Positions 1 to 13,200 of a stretch of 64,000 nt of DNA are shown piece by piece; position 1 is the stretch's first letter, and the number at the start of each line of letters is the position of its first letter. The position numbers and the translations under genes are program-made. The notes under the pieces are model-generated. The model had not been told where the DNA came from, searched no databases, and was given only the letters and a program-made list of their open reading frames with translations. Origin of the DNA: Echinococcus granulosus (Eukaryota; Platyhelminthes; Cestoda; Cyclophyllidea; Taeniidae); assembly GCF_000524195.1 (NCBI RefSeq), contig NW_020170381.1, forward strand, positions 303,148-367,147. The letters are read 5' to 3'.

Positions 1-1134
1 TGCAAATCTAGTGGCAGGCCAGTGTATCTGCTTTCAGCTGAACAACGACACAAATCGACGTTTGAGCTGCCTCAGGTTTTGCTTCCTGTGATCAAAGGGG
101 AAAGGAGAATGACAGATTTAGGAATCACTAGCCTCCAGGAATTGTGGCCTATATAAGAAAGTATCAAAAGAGGATAAGAGTCCAGAAAGCATTTTTATTA
201 TGAGTACGTGTATAAATGGGAAAATATAGCCTTTAAAAATAGTGATCCTACCACTCTAAATACTTCGCACTCCTTATATGTAATGTATATGAAATGAACA
301 AACAATTCCCAATTTATTAGAATGCATAACCCTTAATTTTAAGTAAAAAAGTTTGCCTTTGCTGTAGTAAGATGGTAAAGTTGCAACAGAATAATTAAGG
401 ACGAATATATCTGATCTCTCCGCTGCATGCTTATAGACCCCCAGTCTATGGGGAGCCCGCTGTTTTACAGTCTTGAACTGGAGGAGTGGAGGTGACATTG
501 GCCGCTGCCTAAATTGTTTTATTAATACTATGCAACGAGATTTGAGGGTTTCGCTCCCCCCCCCCCCCCCTCCCTTAGAGGGATTTCATTGTGTAGAAGT
601 AGGACAAGCGCCAAATCACAATAAACAGACAAGAGGTAAAATGCAAGAGTTACCATCCACAACATTGCATAGAAACACTCGTGTGCTTGTCGTTAAAGTA
701 AGAATGGAAATGTTATCACGAAGACTAGAAAACCAAAATTCAGCGTTTCCCTTGGGTTTTCATTCCTTTAGCATTTGGCTTCATTTTTAAAAGTGAGTGT
801 TACATGTTCCAGACATCGTTTTCCTCGAAGAAGGTACGGAGTGATGTACCATCCGACCGCTCCGACGGTGTGGTTCGACAATTGACCTATCGTTGAAAAC
901 ACTAGTCTAAAGCTAAAGGATACAACTATAGTTATTTTTTTATACAATAGCACCTTCAGAACACTTATCAGTATTTATGCGCTTGTCAAATCGGTAAGAC
1001 CTGATTTGGCCACAGACATTAAAAAATGACTAACGCTCGAATAAATGTATCGGTGTCCTAATATCCTCTATTAGCCTAAGTGGACTGCCGAACAGGTTTG
1101 AAAAACAAATAATAATCTATCGAGTAAATTATTT
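1..1134. other. Non-coding left edge with poly-C tract
   Basis: I see no convincing exon here. It lies downstream of the last psq exon and may be intron or 3' sequence of that gene. It contains a run of 15 C at 556-570. Confidence 0.4.
556..570 (+). repeat. Poly-C homopolymer tract
   Basis: Fifteen consecutive C residues, followed after one T by three more C. Such runs are also prone to length error in assemblies. Confidence 0.9.
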
Positions 1135-4100
1135 TTACCAGTGGCAACAGACCTTAAACACAGACGCCAATCTGTACGACAAGGCGACTGATGATGAGTA
1201 CCAACCAACATCTTTTCTGTGTGAGGTGTCGTTCGACAGTTTCCCGGAAGAGGTAAACTGTTGAACAAACTCGGATAGCGAGATCGGTTTGCCTCCACGC
1301 ATAGTCTCCTCGTGTTTTCTGATCTCATTAAGCTTGCAGATTTTGTTGCGCAGTGTGGATCGCGGGATGCCGTACATGCTGGCCGCCCGCCGAGTGCCCA
1401 GCCGGCCGGAGCAGATAGCATTCACGGCGGAGGCCAACTCAGAGGCTGTGTAAGGCCTCCGTTGCGGCAACGATGACTTCTTGCTGCTATGCGAACTCAT
1501 ATCCGCCGCTGTCAATGGGAATGGTAGTACTTAAACTTTGCTCTCTTATAGGCCTATGCGTATTTCCAAACTAACTTTTCAAGGGGTTGTTTTTTTGCTG
1601 ACTAGAGAGATGAGAACATTTTGAGCTTTCTACAAATAAGGAACAGAAATTTCTCACTTCTTATTTTTTAGTACTTTTCTTTTGCGGTTAATTTTTGATG
1701 AGGTGAGTTTATCAAAGTGGAGGAACGGCGTGTATTTGTGGTGAAGTGCAAGCATAACATGATTCGAACTGGGATACGCAATCTAATTCAATCGTGGATC
1801 GGTTATTGCCTAGGTATATGTTTGCTGTGTCAAACGAAATACACTTGTTTTTTTTTTAGAATTAATAATATGTTTCATAAAGGTAATGAGCTGCGTGAAT
1901 GTAATTATTTTTGAGAGCAATTTCATTATTTTGATTGGGCGATTGTTCAGAAATTGCGAATTGTGCGCAAAAAAACACGTTTGATTTGAGTTCAAAATCA
2001 TTATTCGATGCCCTTAGTGGAGTTTAAATTCGCATTTCATCTTTACAAGTTGCTTGAAAATCCGCATCTAACTCTGCACCGGGTGGCATTGTAATTGTGA
2101 TTCGGCTAATATTTCCTACCTGTCTCCACTAAAATTGGCGCGAACATCCTTACCCCTTAACCAAATATATGGACATGTTTTTACCGGCACGTAGCTAAGG
2201 AGAATTTTAATGCTAACGCATACCGGGCACATATCAGGCTTTCAGATTACAGGAAATTTGAACTTCTGAAGATAGCACACGGCAACATGATGAATAAAAA
2301 TTGCTGGTTCTATCGTTTGATTGTAGGTAAAAAGGGAAGTTAAAAACATGGATTAGATACTCAGCTTACTTGTTTTGTCAACTCTGAGTCCATGTGGTGA
2401 ACGGTGATATGTACGCATATCTCGGAGACAAGTTGTTCGTGGTGCTCTTGAAGGTGGGCAGCTCTGAAGTCTAGAGTTCCTAAGGCAAATGGTATTTTTG
2501 CATTCCCAAACTTACCCATTTGCCTCCACCGCACATTGAATGACCGCTGAATCCAAACCCCTAGCTTCTAACTGAAAAACTCCCGCTAGGTTTGACAAGT
2601 CATTCTGATTAAACTCCATCGAAGCAGCAGCGTTTCGCAGCATTTGATCACGCGTTGCTTGGGATTGACACCCTGTAATGAAATGAACATGTCACAACAC
2701 AAAAATGTCAGCCAACTTGGGTTTGGGCAAAAACTGCCCTTCTACACATGAGTGAACGACGCACCACTTATTCGGAGGTAGCAGGAGAGCAGCGCTGGCG
2801 GTGGCACGGGAACGTATTTTGTTGAGTTGAAGTAGGGAAATATGCAGCCGTCACCTGTTCCTGGCTGATTCGCGCCAAGCAGGCGAGTCCTATTTGTGAG
2901 GTCTGAAAATTAGAGACAATTTTAAGTGATTTCTTTTTTATGCTTATTATTACTGATGAACGATGACGAAATCGTAAATTTGGGAAGCCTCTTGAGCGAT
3001 GTGTAAGTGTCAAACCACTGACAGCTCAATATTCTCTTATTTGAATTACTATAACTCATACAAATCCCTAATTTCGGACAAATGACCCTATAGAACTGAA
3101 GAACTTGCAAAATAAAAATATTTTTTGCTTCAACTATGCATATCCACCTTGGTAAATTTGGCTAATGACGTTCTCATGAGGTCACTCACTGAGCAGTTCT
3201 GCCCTACTCTCTGCGGTCTAGGAGGCGACGAACCCCTAATGGGTATGCTAACCTGACGAACTTTTATTACTTGGAAGGAGTGTACTTAAAGGTGCCTGCA
3301 GACCAACCATCCATTTCCACCTAATGCCATGTTCCCAGTCTCCACAAATAGGTATGCCTAGATGAGTTTACTAAACATTTCCTCTAGGGTGAACAGCTTC
3401 CCTTAAAGGAAAAGGGATCGTTTAATATGTTGCCCCCGCGTCTGTGTTGCTGACTGCCCAGATTACGCAAAGAGGTTAAGCTGCTTAAAGTTCCAGCATG
3501 TCGGTTTCTTGATTTCACCATCCATAACGCCTGTTCTTTGTTCATTGCTTTGATTAAGTGGGGTTTGATGCGAATTGAATCTGAATGAGATCATGCACTT
3601 ATGGTAATGCATACCACATTTCTAAAAATCCTAAGCAATTTTGTGTTCTAGTTCGTTGATGAATGCAGAATAGTGACTACAGTCACTGTGATTGCCATGG
3701 CAACCGCTCAAGAACAGCTGTGACCTTAGATGCCTTGGGAGGAACAGGTGTTGGTGTGATATAACAAACTGCCTCCTTCGGCGGCCCGGTCCCTACCGCG
3801 GGCGTGACCCAGCAATTGCGTGTTCGATGTTGTTACAGCATGGGTCGCATGCCGAGTCAACATGCGCACGAAACCAAATGCAGTTGCGGACTTGGGGAGG
3901 GCTGACAAAGGAGGGAAAGCATGCGCGCTAATTAACCGCACCAAAGCGGATGGTACAATGCTGCAATATGCTTGGCTGTGTGTGGTCGTATTTTGCAATC
4001 CATGGCGAACCATCCTGGGTACCAATTTCAGCTATGGTTAATTTCACATGAGCGAAGCGAAGGCTCAACATGTAATTTTATAAATACGTATAATATGGGC

Positions 4101-5092
4101 ACCTTCTTTCAGAAGATGATTTCTTCCCACCTTTTCTTCCCACTAAGCACCACGAATATTGTACTATCTTGGGTTTTTGAGTTGGAACCAATATTACCTT
4201 GTAAAGAAGTATAAGTAATGTCTTGTGGATGTTTAAAATAGTTTTTTAGCATGAATGTTTAAACGCTTTCTCGCAAAAGTTAAGTTTAAATGAAACATGA
4301 GTTTACCTTGAACTCGAATAACGGAGAGACCTTGCGAATTTCATCACTGCCACTATTTAAAACCACATGCAGCAAAGGCAATTGAACATTTTACAAACCT
4401 TTAATCGCAACTGCTTAAGCCCTACGTCCTTTTATTTTTGTAACAAACGTAGTAAGCAAGGGGAGGCTTGATATCTAGACACTTCTGTAGGGACTACCCC
4501 TACATCACGGTTCAGCAACCACTATTTGTGCACCGATAAAAGAAATATGTGGAAAAAATTCCAGGCCGAGGCTGAACATGACCCATCGTAACTTTTTTTT
4601 GTCACAGCACTTTGCATCTGACATAATGGTTATGTATTACAATTGCCTTCTGGATACAAAAGTATTCATTCCTGGTATTTGCGAGTCATCACTTGTTGCT
4701 ATCGTTAGTTGTTTGAAAAATGATTGAATGGTAGATATAGGTTCAAAAGCAACACAACTATGAAGTTATCTAAGACAAAGGAGTCCTTATCAATTCTGAC
4801 AATAGGTCTATATCTAAACTAGATTATCAATATCTTTTAACACATGTTTTGATAGTAGAGAATGGTAAAAGCTAGCAAAAATATTGTTAACTCCTTTTGG
4901 ATCATATTGAAAGTCATAGATCGTACCTGGGTTACGGTTCACATTAGTTAGATTCAACTTACGATGGGTTTCAAAGATCAAGCGGAAAAGTGCCATGTAA
5001 TCAGACAAAATTCTTTTGAAATGGTTGGAGAACATCTCGGAGTTGTTACTACCATAATCTACCCCTTCCGATCCTGACGTCTGTCTGCTCAT
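1135..5092 (-). CDS. Pipsqueak-domain (HTH_psq) transcription factor, 5' part, five exons
   Basis: Assembled exons on the minus strand are 5092-4927, 2902-2765, 2672-2516, 2105-2047 and 1508-1135. All four junctions have GT/AG ends and the phases join without a frame break. The product reads 297 residues to a stop at 1135, although that stop may lie in intron sequence if a further donor is used, so the gene may continue left of the window. Residues about 189-235 form a helix-turn-helix of the pipsqueak type: RRPYT, GRLGTRRAASMYGIPRST, then LRNKI. This matches the E93/Mblk-1/LCOR-like class of nuclear DNA-binding regulators. The N-terminal 175 residues are not a domain I recognise. The ATG at 5092 follows a GC-rich promoter, with an AG two bases upstream of the ATG. 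The psq domain is certain; the exact subfamily and the last exon boundary are not. Confidence 0.72.
2903..4926 (-). other. Intron 1 of the psq gene, with unexplained GC-rich patch
   Basis: This is the 2.0 kb intron between exons 1 and 2 of the psq gene. Most of it is AT-rich with no signal. Positions about 3690-4030 are clearly GC-richer and give moderately long open frames on both strands, but I recognise no protein, tRNA or repeat family there. Confidence 0.4.
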
Positions 5093-5099
5093 TTCTGCG

Positions 5100-5260
5100 G
5101 TTGGATCCCCCTCAAGCGTGTCCTGAGGTGCCCCCGTCCACGATGCGATGGCACTTCTTTGGGAAAAAGGGGGGATGAGAAAGAGGGAGAAGAGAGGCGC
5201 TTGTCTCGCTTCCCACCTTCACCCCGCTCCCCTCTGATTGGCCCGTGGGAGAGGGCGCAA
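5100..5260 (-). promoter_or_regulatory. GC-rich promoter region with CCAAT box of the psq gene
   Basis: This is a compact GC-rich stretch directly upstream of the psq gene ATG, in otherwise AT-rich DNA. It holds a CCAAT box on the minus strand at 5237-5241, about 147 bp before the ATG, flanked by C-rich GC-box-like sequence. A second CCAAT on the plus strand lies near 5283. The promoter role is inferred from position and motif only. Confidence 0.4.
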
Positions 5261-6770
5261 ACGCGCATGATCGTGCATCTGACCAATACGCTTTGGGATT
5301 CTCAAGCATACGTGGCCATTAACATTTTTAAAAAGTGGGAGAATTTCTTTTCACCACCACTATCAGCATGAAGGAAATTAGTTGATTGAGTCATTTTTTT
5401 TGAAAACCATTAATCAATTAATCGTTTGGGTTCAAAATATTGAGCGTTAAGTAAATAGTTGAACTAACCCTGCAAAATAGGTGCACAAGTGGCAATTATC
5501 TCACCAAATTACACAACTTCCTAAAGAAGTCATAATTTTATTCTTTAAAAAGTGATGAGGACACATTTAATATTTGAATAACACCCACAATTACTCATTA
5601 ATATTTGCATGTGAGAAGCTGATGGTGTTTAGATAAGGCGTAACAAAAAGTTGCCGACCAAAGTCACCTAAGTAACATCCTAAGTCCAAAACAATATTTA
5701 ATTAACGAGTACGGATAATATCAAATCAGATAAAGCCGCATTTGTGAAATATTAGAAGAATAAAAATGAATTTATACGTTAGTACACTTTCCCCTCCTAG
5801 ATAGCACACAGAATTCCGGAATTAGAAAAATAATGCATACTTTTAATCAAATGAATGGCTTCAATGCAATTCACCTCCAATTATCCAGTAACTTTGACCC
5901 TATCAGCATAGCTTGTGACGGATACCCGTTTTTGAGACCTATTAAAACATGACCTGAAAACTTGAGGCTTTTAAGCATAGGAATTTGCTCTGGCCTGGAT
6001 GCATGTTATGGCTGTGCAAAAACTCCACATTCCTATACAAGCATGATTACAGAGTAGTTATAAAATACATTTCGGGTACTTAAGTGTAGGAATATTTGCC
6101 ACGTTTTAAAAGTAAATCATTTGATGTTCATAAATAAAATCTACATTGGAAAGGCCAATATTTTCTGTTAAATCTGCAGTAAAGTATTTGAAAATAAGTA
6201 AAAGCACAAAAACAACTAGTGAATTTTAAAGTCGTCACGGAGATTAAATTTTACAGACCATTTAACTGTAAAATATTATGTGTGGCATCCCAAGTCTTCC
6301 CCAAAGGTGTAAAAAGCCAAAGCACTTTGGAAGAATCCATACGCATAATGCACAGAGGAGATAAAAGGCCCGAGGACCACTCCATAGGGCGGGAGTGCGG
6401 CCTGCAGCCTCAAGTGTCCGCGCGGTTAAACAAAGTTACAATGCACTGCACATGATCTGACGTCAATTTATTGATGCGACATTAACAAAGCTCGACACTG
6501 TTTTATTCATGGGTGATTCAATGTAATTTCGAAAATGCCCGTCTTCATTCGAAGGGATTGCCGAACATTGATTTACTACCGAAGAACACCTGGATGAGTT
6601 TATTAAATTGTTAAGATCAGGTTTTTGGTCACCAATGCGCCCAAGCAATAAGTAATATAAGGGATGAAATAATAAAATGCCGTAGAAACAGCTGTGAAGT
6701 TCATGCCACAGACCACGGTGCCGTCACCTTTTGTGCAAAGCTTCCAGCTTGCTAACCTTGATCCAGTGAC
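5261..6770. other. AT-rich intergenic stretch
   Basis: This separates the psq promoter from the first solo LTR. Only short chance frames are present; I see no gene, tRNA or repeat. Confidence 0.5.
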
Positions 6771-6962
6771 TGTGCAATGCGATGGTTGTTTATCTCTCGG
6801 TATTGGCGAGGAGCCACTTTTAGGTTTGGCCTTTGTACCACGCCCGATGGGCTGGCCTTCGGGCCATGCCAGTGGCCCAAATACCTTCTCTATGCTGAAT
6901 ATATGTATTCTGCCAGAGCATTATGGCTTCTTTCGGCTTCAGGGAAGTCTCGGGACGCTACA
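6771..6962 (+). mobile_element. Degenerate solo LTR of a TRIM element
   Basis: About 192 bp, beginning TGTGCAATGCGATGG and ending GGGACGCTACA. It is a diverged copy of the LTR at 34957-35152 and 35747-35942, in the opposite orientation to those. No target-site duplication is recognisable, and it is the most mutated of the copies, so it is probably the oldest. Neither a primer-binding site nor a polypurine tract lies between it and the next LTR, so the two are best read as separate insertions. Confidence 0.7.
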
Positions 6963-7279
6963 GCTGTTGTCATTTCGATGGTGTGAAAAAAAGCAAACTA
7001 CTGAGTCCCAGGATTTCTTTAAAATAGCACAAGGTGGAGGAAAAATAATACAAAGCAAACGTTAAACACACTATGGTTTTTTATTACTAAGCAATGCAAA
7101 ATGTAGTTAATGAAATTTGCATTACCGTATATTCTAAAAATTATTGAGTAATTTTATGTGCAAGACCTATTAGTTGCATCAGACAACTAAGATTGCTTAT
7201 TGTTAAATGAATATCGCTAAAGATGCGAAAGAATTTACCAACCTAGGCAAACCCAAAATCTCCAGTAATGCAAGCCAAA

Positions 7280-7479
7280 TGAAACACGATAGTGGTTTAT
7301 CCCTCAATTCTGGTGAGGCGACACTTATGTACTTGGAATTAATCCCCTTGTACCTCGCTGGGTGGGCTAGCCTTTTGGGCCATGCCAATAGCCCAGACAC
7401 CTTCTCTGCGCTGAATATATATATATTCTGCCCGAGTATTTTGTCTTCTTTCGTCTTCAGGGAGTCTCAGGACGCTACA
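7280..7479 (+). mobile_element. Solo LTR of a TRIM element
   Basis: About 200 bp, starting TGAAACACGATAGTGG and ending GGACGCTACA. It aligns along its whole length with the other LTR copies in the window. It is flanked by a 4-bp repeat, CAAA, at 7276-7279 and 7480-7483, which looks like a target-site duplication. It contains a short TA-rich stretch (ATATATATATATTC) and the conserved core around GGGCCATGCCAATAGCCC. Confidence 0.8.
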
Positions 7480-7966
7480 CAAATGCGAAGGACTAATGCG
7501 TCGGTAACTCTTCTTCTCTTTCAAATGTAACAGAATGGATTTGTTTGAATATGAATTAATTTTAAAAAAATGTCTGCTTGAAAACATTTCTGCGTTATGG
7601 AAAGTCTTCCATCAGGAAAAATATAAATGACGCTATTTATGGTCCATGGAAGTAATATATGGCTAGTACAAAGCGTAAAAGAGTTAGAAAAGTGCCTGAG
7701 TGATCGATAAAATACCTTCTTTTGGATCTGCATTCTATCCGTTCCCTCAAAATATGACTGTAAATGCCTTACTACACCCAAGATAGATTCAAATTACGGA
7801 ATTTGGGTTAAATCAGACAACCTGTCACAATTATCCAATAATTATTTGCTTTCCCATGAAACGCAATAAATAAGTTAGGTGCATATTTTTCTCAGTGGTA
7901 AAACATCTTTGAACGTACTGTTATGCATTCGTTTGGTTTAATTATAGAGTACATAACTTCAAATAA

Positions 7967-8017
7967 CCAATGAGAAATGTTGGTGTTTGGCTGCGGCCCC
8001 GTGACCGCGTATTTAAG
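7967..8017 (+). promoter_or_regulatory. Candidate ZCRB1 core promoter (CCAAT plus TATA-like)
   Basis: CCAAT occurs at 7967-7971 and a TATTTAAG box at 8010-8017, in the right order and at a plausible spacing for a plus-strand promoter. The first ZCRB1 codon is 700 bp downstream, which would require a 5'UTR intron or trans-splicing. The remaining sequence from 7480 to 8716 shows no gene. Confidence 0.25.
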
Positions 8018-8716
8018 TGTAAAATTCTCTTTTGTTATTCGCTACTCAATAACGCGGATGTGGAACTGGGTGGCATTTCGGACTCTTTTGAAATGAACAC
8101 CTACATAGGCTGGTTGTAGTGTTTTATGGTGTCTTGTTCCGTCTTCCGGTGTTGCGGACTTAACATCAGTTGCATTCACTTCCTAACTTCGGTGTAAACG
8201 CATACGCTTCATAGGGTTTTCCATTGTTGTAAATATCAGCAAGCACTTACACAAAGCATTCATCGTTCCCTTCTCCTCCCTTTGTTCGTGTTAGTAGGTG
8301 GTTGCCTTGTCTAGTGACTGTTTGTTCGTGTTTTTCAACATTGTCTGCATTCGAAATACTAATAGGATTGTGCCGATTTCTGGTTATATGTAACGCGTAA
8401 CCCTGATTATAATCAGTCATCCACCTGTCTCAAAAATACAAAACTAGTTGTGTGGCACCATCGCCTGGGATTTGTGATCTAATGTAATTGAGAATGCTGT
8501 AGTTATATCTGTTCTTTTTATCCATCAAAGCATATCCACTTTCCGGCGTTCCGTGTCTCGTCCCATGGCTCATTTGTTTTTCGTTCCCCTTGGTTCATAT
8601 CCCTAAGCTCCCATTTAGCCAACTTTGTTCTTTATATGAATATCATATTAGGACGCGAGACTTGTTTTTTTTTAGTTCTGGGTTGCATTCCCTTCCAATT
8701 TTTTTAGAATCAACGG

Positions 8717-10267
8717 ATGAAAGGCGCTACATCAAAATTGGCTCCAAGCAAAAGCACTGTATACATATCCAATGTGCCATTTTCGCTCACTAATAGCGAT
8801 TTACATAAACTGCTGGAGCGTTACGGACAAATAACAAGGTATGTTATCATGTCATTGCTTTCGAATTTAGCGTGCATTTGTTATTCCCTATTGTAAAGAG
8901 TGTGGTTGTCATAGGGTTGGAAATGTACGATCCTGTCTTCGATTTACCTAGTTTTACACTAGGATTCATGAATTTTTGCACTTCTACCTTTCAACACGCT
9001 TATTGAGTGTGATTTCTGCACTTAGACACACTCTTAGTGTCTTCCTATCCATTCCTTTAGTGTCATTTATTTCACAACCAATGTTTGCTAACGCTTGTCT
9101 CTGAAACTTTTTATCTATTTTAATCGCTGTTGATACCTTGATATACTTTTAGAGTCACGATATTGAAGGATAAGCTAACCCGAAGGAGCAAAGGTGTCGC
9201 TTTCGTTCTGTTTCTATGTGTAGAGGATGCCCAACAATGTGTCCGTTGTCTCAATGGCTCTGAGGTGAGGCTCTTTGCGATGAATGTTATTTTTTTATCC
9301 TTTTTTCCGTAGCCATGAGTTCATTGTAGATGTTTGGTCGACATATAAAGGCGTCAATAGCCGTGGATAATGGTAGGGCGGCGGAATTTATTCGGCATCG
9401 AGAGTATCCTGACAAATCTCGTTGCTATGAGTGTGGTGTAAGCTTGATCTGCACTTATTTCATCCTCTTCTCACTTACTGTTTGCTCTCTATCTCAGTTG
9501 TTCAAGGCTATATTTACCAGTTTATCAAAGGCATACTTAAGCATTCCTCGTTGACAAATCATTCGTGTGTATGATGGCTGATCTATTCAAGGCATTTACA
9601 TATCATTTGCATTTGCACATCATCTCTAATGAATTTCTTCTTAGAGTATGCCTTAAGGTGAATTCTCTTCCCCATAGGAAAATGGTCACCTGAGCTACAC
9701 TTGTCCAAACAACGTCTTGGGTGCACGTGTACGTCCCAGAAATAAAAGGACTGAGCGGAAAACTCAGCAAGCATCGTCTAGGCCTGTAGCTAGGTGTGTC
9801 ATTTATGTGCTCACTTTTTTCCTTTATCATCAATGTGTATACTTGTAACTGTAAGGAGCCATTTCTTCATCGCCTTGGTAATGTCGATAAGATGTGTAGT
9901 CTTGAAGTTTGACCAATGGACATAAGCTAGCCTTGGTGTTCGCAGTCTTACTATTGACTTACGAACCTATTTGTGTGCGATGCACCTAATAGTACAAAAT
10001 ATGTAGTACACCCAAACTTATGCACTCGCATCTGTCGTTTATTTCAATGATGGATCTTTGCTTTGTGCATGCAGTGACGAACAGGAGCTCCTCGAGCATG
10101 AGGATGATGCATTAGACGGACAGGACGATGTGGACACCTGGAGCGCTGCCGTTAACTTCAGCCGGTCCTTAACCAACTCTACCGCCAGTGGCTCTCCCCC
10201 TCGTAAAAGCCGAAGGATACGCCGAGATTCCTACTTCTCAGATGAGGAGAGTTTCGAAAATGCCTAA
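8717..10267 (+). CDS. ZCRB1: Zinc finger CCHC-type and RNA-binding motif protein 1 (U11/U12-31K)
   Basis: Five coding exons: 8717-8838, 9153-9264, 9330-9437, 9678-9793 and 10075-10267, all with GT/AG introns and consistent phases. They give 216 residues, close to the usual length of about 217. An RRM spans roughly residues 10-88, starting [18 protein letters not shown], with the RNP1-like [14 protein letters not shown] zinc knuckle follows at about 110-123 (CYECG, then HLSYTC). The acidic tail ends in a YFSDEE motif shared with animal orthologues. The protein is known as a component of the U11/U12 snRNP of the minor spliceosome, so the organism probably retains U12-type splicing. An acceptor-like TTTTTTTAG ends nine bases before the ATG, which suggests a 5'UTR intron or spliced-leader addition. 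Homology is unambiguous. Confidence 0.95.
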
Positions 10268-13200
10268 ATCCCTTATCAGACTAGTTTTCCTCTGTACATA
10301 TATCTCTGTCGATCACTAATGCATTTCAAGTAAATTCATTTTCTGAATAATGTTATCTGAGTTTATGTGGTCCTCGGTGCTATGCGCTTTAAGATTTATT
10401 AGTGATTTTTTCTTTGAGCTTTGATCTATTTACTAAATTAGTGTGAACGGTTGTCAGGGGGCTCCTTCCGTGCTTTAAATTCGTAGTTAGAAGGGCAGCT
10501 AGACCTTGCTCAAGCATTGCTGTTGCTTTAAGCACTGACTAAGAAGAACCAATAATTGTTTGCCGCATCAGTGACTTTGTTAATGTTTTATCAACTAGTT
10601 AAACAATTCCATGCGCATTGGAATTCGGACCTCTGGGTGAGTCATGAGTCCATAACCAAATCGGAATTATGATTTCCCAAGGTTTGGCCTTGTTTAATGG
10701 TTTCAAGTAGTTAGCATTATTAGAGGGGTTGCAAGCAAAGCACTCAGCTCCAAGCAAACCTTGTTTTCAATAACTTCATGAATGCACTATGTCCAGCGAC
10801 CCCATAAGTCATGAGGTGACAAAAGCCAAACTAGAGTTTGTGTTCTAATTTGCTCCAAATTTCGGGTGCTTCGTCGTCACCTGATCCTGCATCTATGCTT
10901 CGTCACATTTGGGTGCACTACTCGAGTGGAAAAGTAGTTAGTTGTGTTTGCCATACGGAATAGGCCGGTGCGACCCCCTGTCCTAGCGCTTAGAGCACCC
11001 AGAAATGGCCGATACACGTTTGACAAAGGTCTTTCAGCAGCTTTTCAGAATGGTCAAAGTGGTGTGTCCTGTGAAGTATTTCCTAGTGAATCAGCATGCG
11101 GTGTACAAGGCTCACAAGGTGTCAGTTTGTTTTTTTTTATGGAAGTAGTTCAGATTTGGATGGCGGTGCGTGTTTGCACGTGTGTGGCTTTTCACACATG
11201 GTGATGACTCATCGTCTCTGTGTACACCCTCATTGAAGATTTTCAATGCCATGCGAAGGCCTTGAGTTAGAGTGCTGACTCTGCGACCTGCAGCTCCGAG
11301 GTCTTCTCGCCTTTACTTTCATCCGTTTGTTCGCTTTCATCACGCCTTCTGCCTACCTATCACTCGACTAGTCGTAGGCATAGTTTGTTTCAGCACACAT
11401 TATGAACAGGTTGAAAAGTTGCGCACTATGCGATCCTTTGAGGAGACTTAGCTACATCCCTTAGCAAAGTGAAAAAGCATCCAAATAATTAGAGGCTGCG
11501 CCATTTAATCCGATCTTATGTTCCCTCACATTTGCCTTTAAGCTGCAAGCAATAAGTCTAGTAAGGTATTAGGATGAGTAAAGCCTACACAATTTCACAC
11601 AAAATTCTAGCTTATTATGAGATCTCAACCATTGGAAATAAGTAGGAATTTTGCGTACATGTAGGTGATCCCATCGTATGCTGAGTTCCCATACCGTATA
11701 ATGAAGCCTACGGGATAATGGAAACTGGGGAAAAAAACCTTATAGGAAAATACATCGCTTTGAAAAAGGTTGTAATGATATCCTGTTCGATTTTGAATGT
11801 ACATGAGAAACGGCTGTCATGAATTCTTCATTTCCCCACTTCTTACCATCATCCACGCTGTGAATACGGCGTTTAACTATAACCCCTTGACAGAACACAG
11901 CCGGGTCCGACAGATATGTTACAACTTGGAAATGTACATACACACACACACCTTTGCGCATAAAATCCTCTGTATCCAAACCCGCCAGGTACAAATCAAG
12001 GAACTCGTGTCCCGCCAAAATGGTAACTTTTACTGACTAAATGAGGCCTAATTCACATTCGTTTCACCGTAAACTTCTCGAGAAAAATGTAACAGTGCAT
12101 CCTTGCGATTCCAATGGGCTTCCCTTAAGAAGCGCTTAATCTTATTCAAAATAATGACTAGGCCTAGTCGCGTGCTAGTATGGAAATCGTGAAAATGCAT
12201 GTGAGGCGATTTTACTCTTCTAAGCCCTCATTAAAACAATGCGCAATACCAGCCGTGAATGACCCTTTGTGCATGCACATTTCAAACGGTGAATGCGGAT
12301 ACTATCCACACGAAAAACAGTCGTTTGTTCTAAAAGCCAAAATTCGATTACATTATAAAGATACATAATGCCTTAGTAGTTACACAACGTAATTTCTGGT
12401 CGAAAAACTGTCATAGCCCTTTAGTTGAGTAGATCAGATGATTCATTAGCAGGCTTATTTTGGAGTCTAATTCAATAAAATTACATAAATTTACTTGGAA
12501 AACACTACTAATTCATGGCCTATTCTGCGGGCGGCAACCTCATTCAAAATGGTCAGCACGTTAAAAAATGCGATGAAAGATTAGAACTTCAACGGGTTTT
12601 CCTCCAATCTCGATAATTCTGGTCTTTTTTCACACAATTTTTTAGAAATCGCCTGATAATCGTATTCCTGATTTCCGGATTTTGTACACTGGTTGCGGCA
12701 CTGATGTCTGACAGGCGGAAAGGGTGTGCGGTCGGTTGCTCTGTTGAAAGCTAGGTGGAGTGTTTTCTATGAAATGCTGGGAATTTTAAGGATGAAATAT
12801 GGGGCACCATCAAAGCTCATTGTTTCCGCTATGATATTCTTCAATACATGAACTCTGCGATGCCTCTCCAGATCCAGATGTCTGAATAATACGATATGTA
12901 CTACTGCAAGTTGCTATGCCATCAGACATTGGGGCCATTGGTAAAGAAAGCGAAGCGATCTCCTTTTCGAGCAAAGCCATTTTAACCATTGCAACGGTGT
13001 CATCGAAGTAAAAAAAATATGGACAAATAGAAGCCAAATTAAAGAAAGATCAGTAAAGTTTGTTTGATGTAGAATATGTGCATCTTCAACTCACCTGCAA
13101 ACCTTGTACTCCACTGTGAGTGTTCTATACCTCATATGAGCTTCGCTTCAGCCACAAAAAGCCATCAAAAATACTCAACAAAATTTGCTAGAGGGATCAT

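Noticed and set aside
10944..11204. Plus-strand ORF of 86 codons
   Set aside because: The start is GTG, splice context is unclear and the product is not recognisable.
12810..13037. Minus-strand ORF ending in a Ser-rich segment
   Set aside because: The listed start is TTG, no acceptor precedes the coding-like part, and no partner exon was found.
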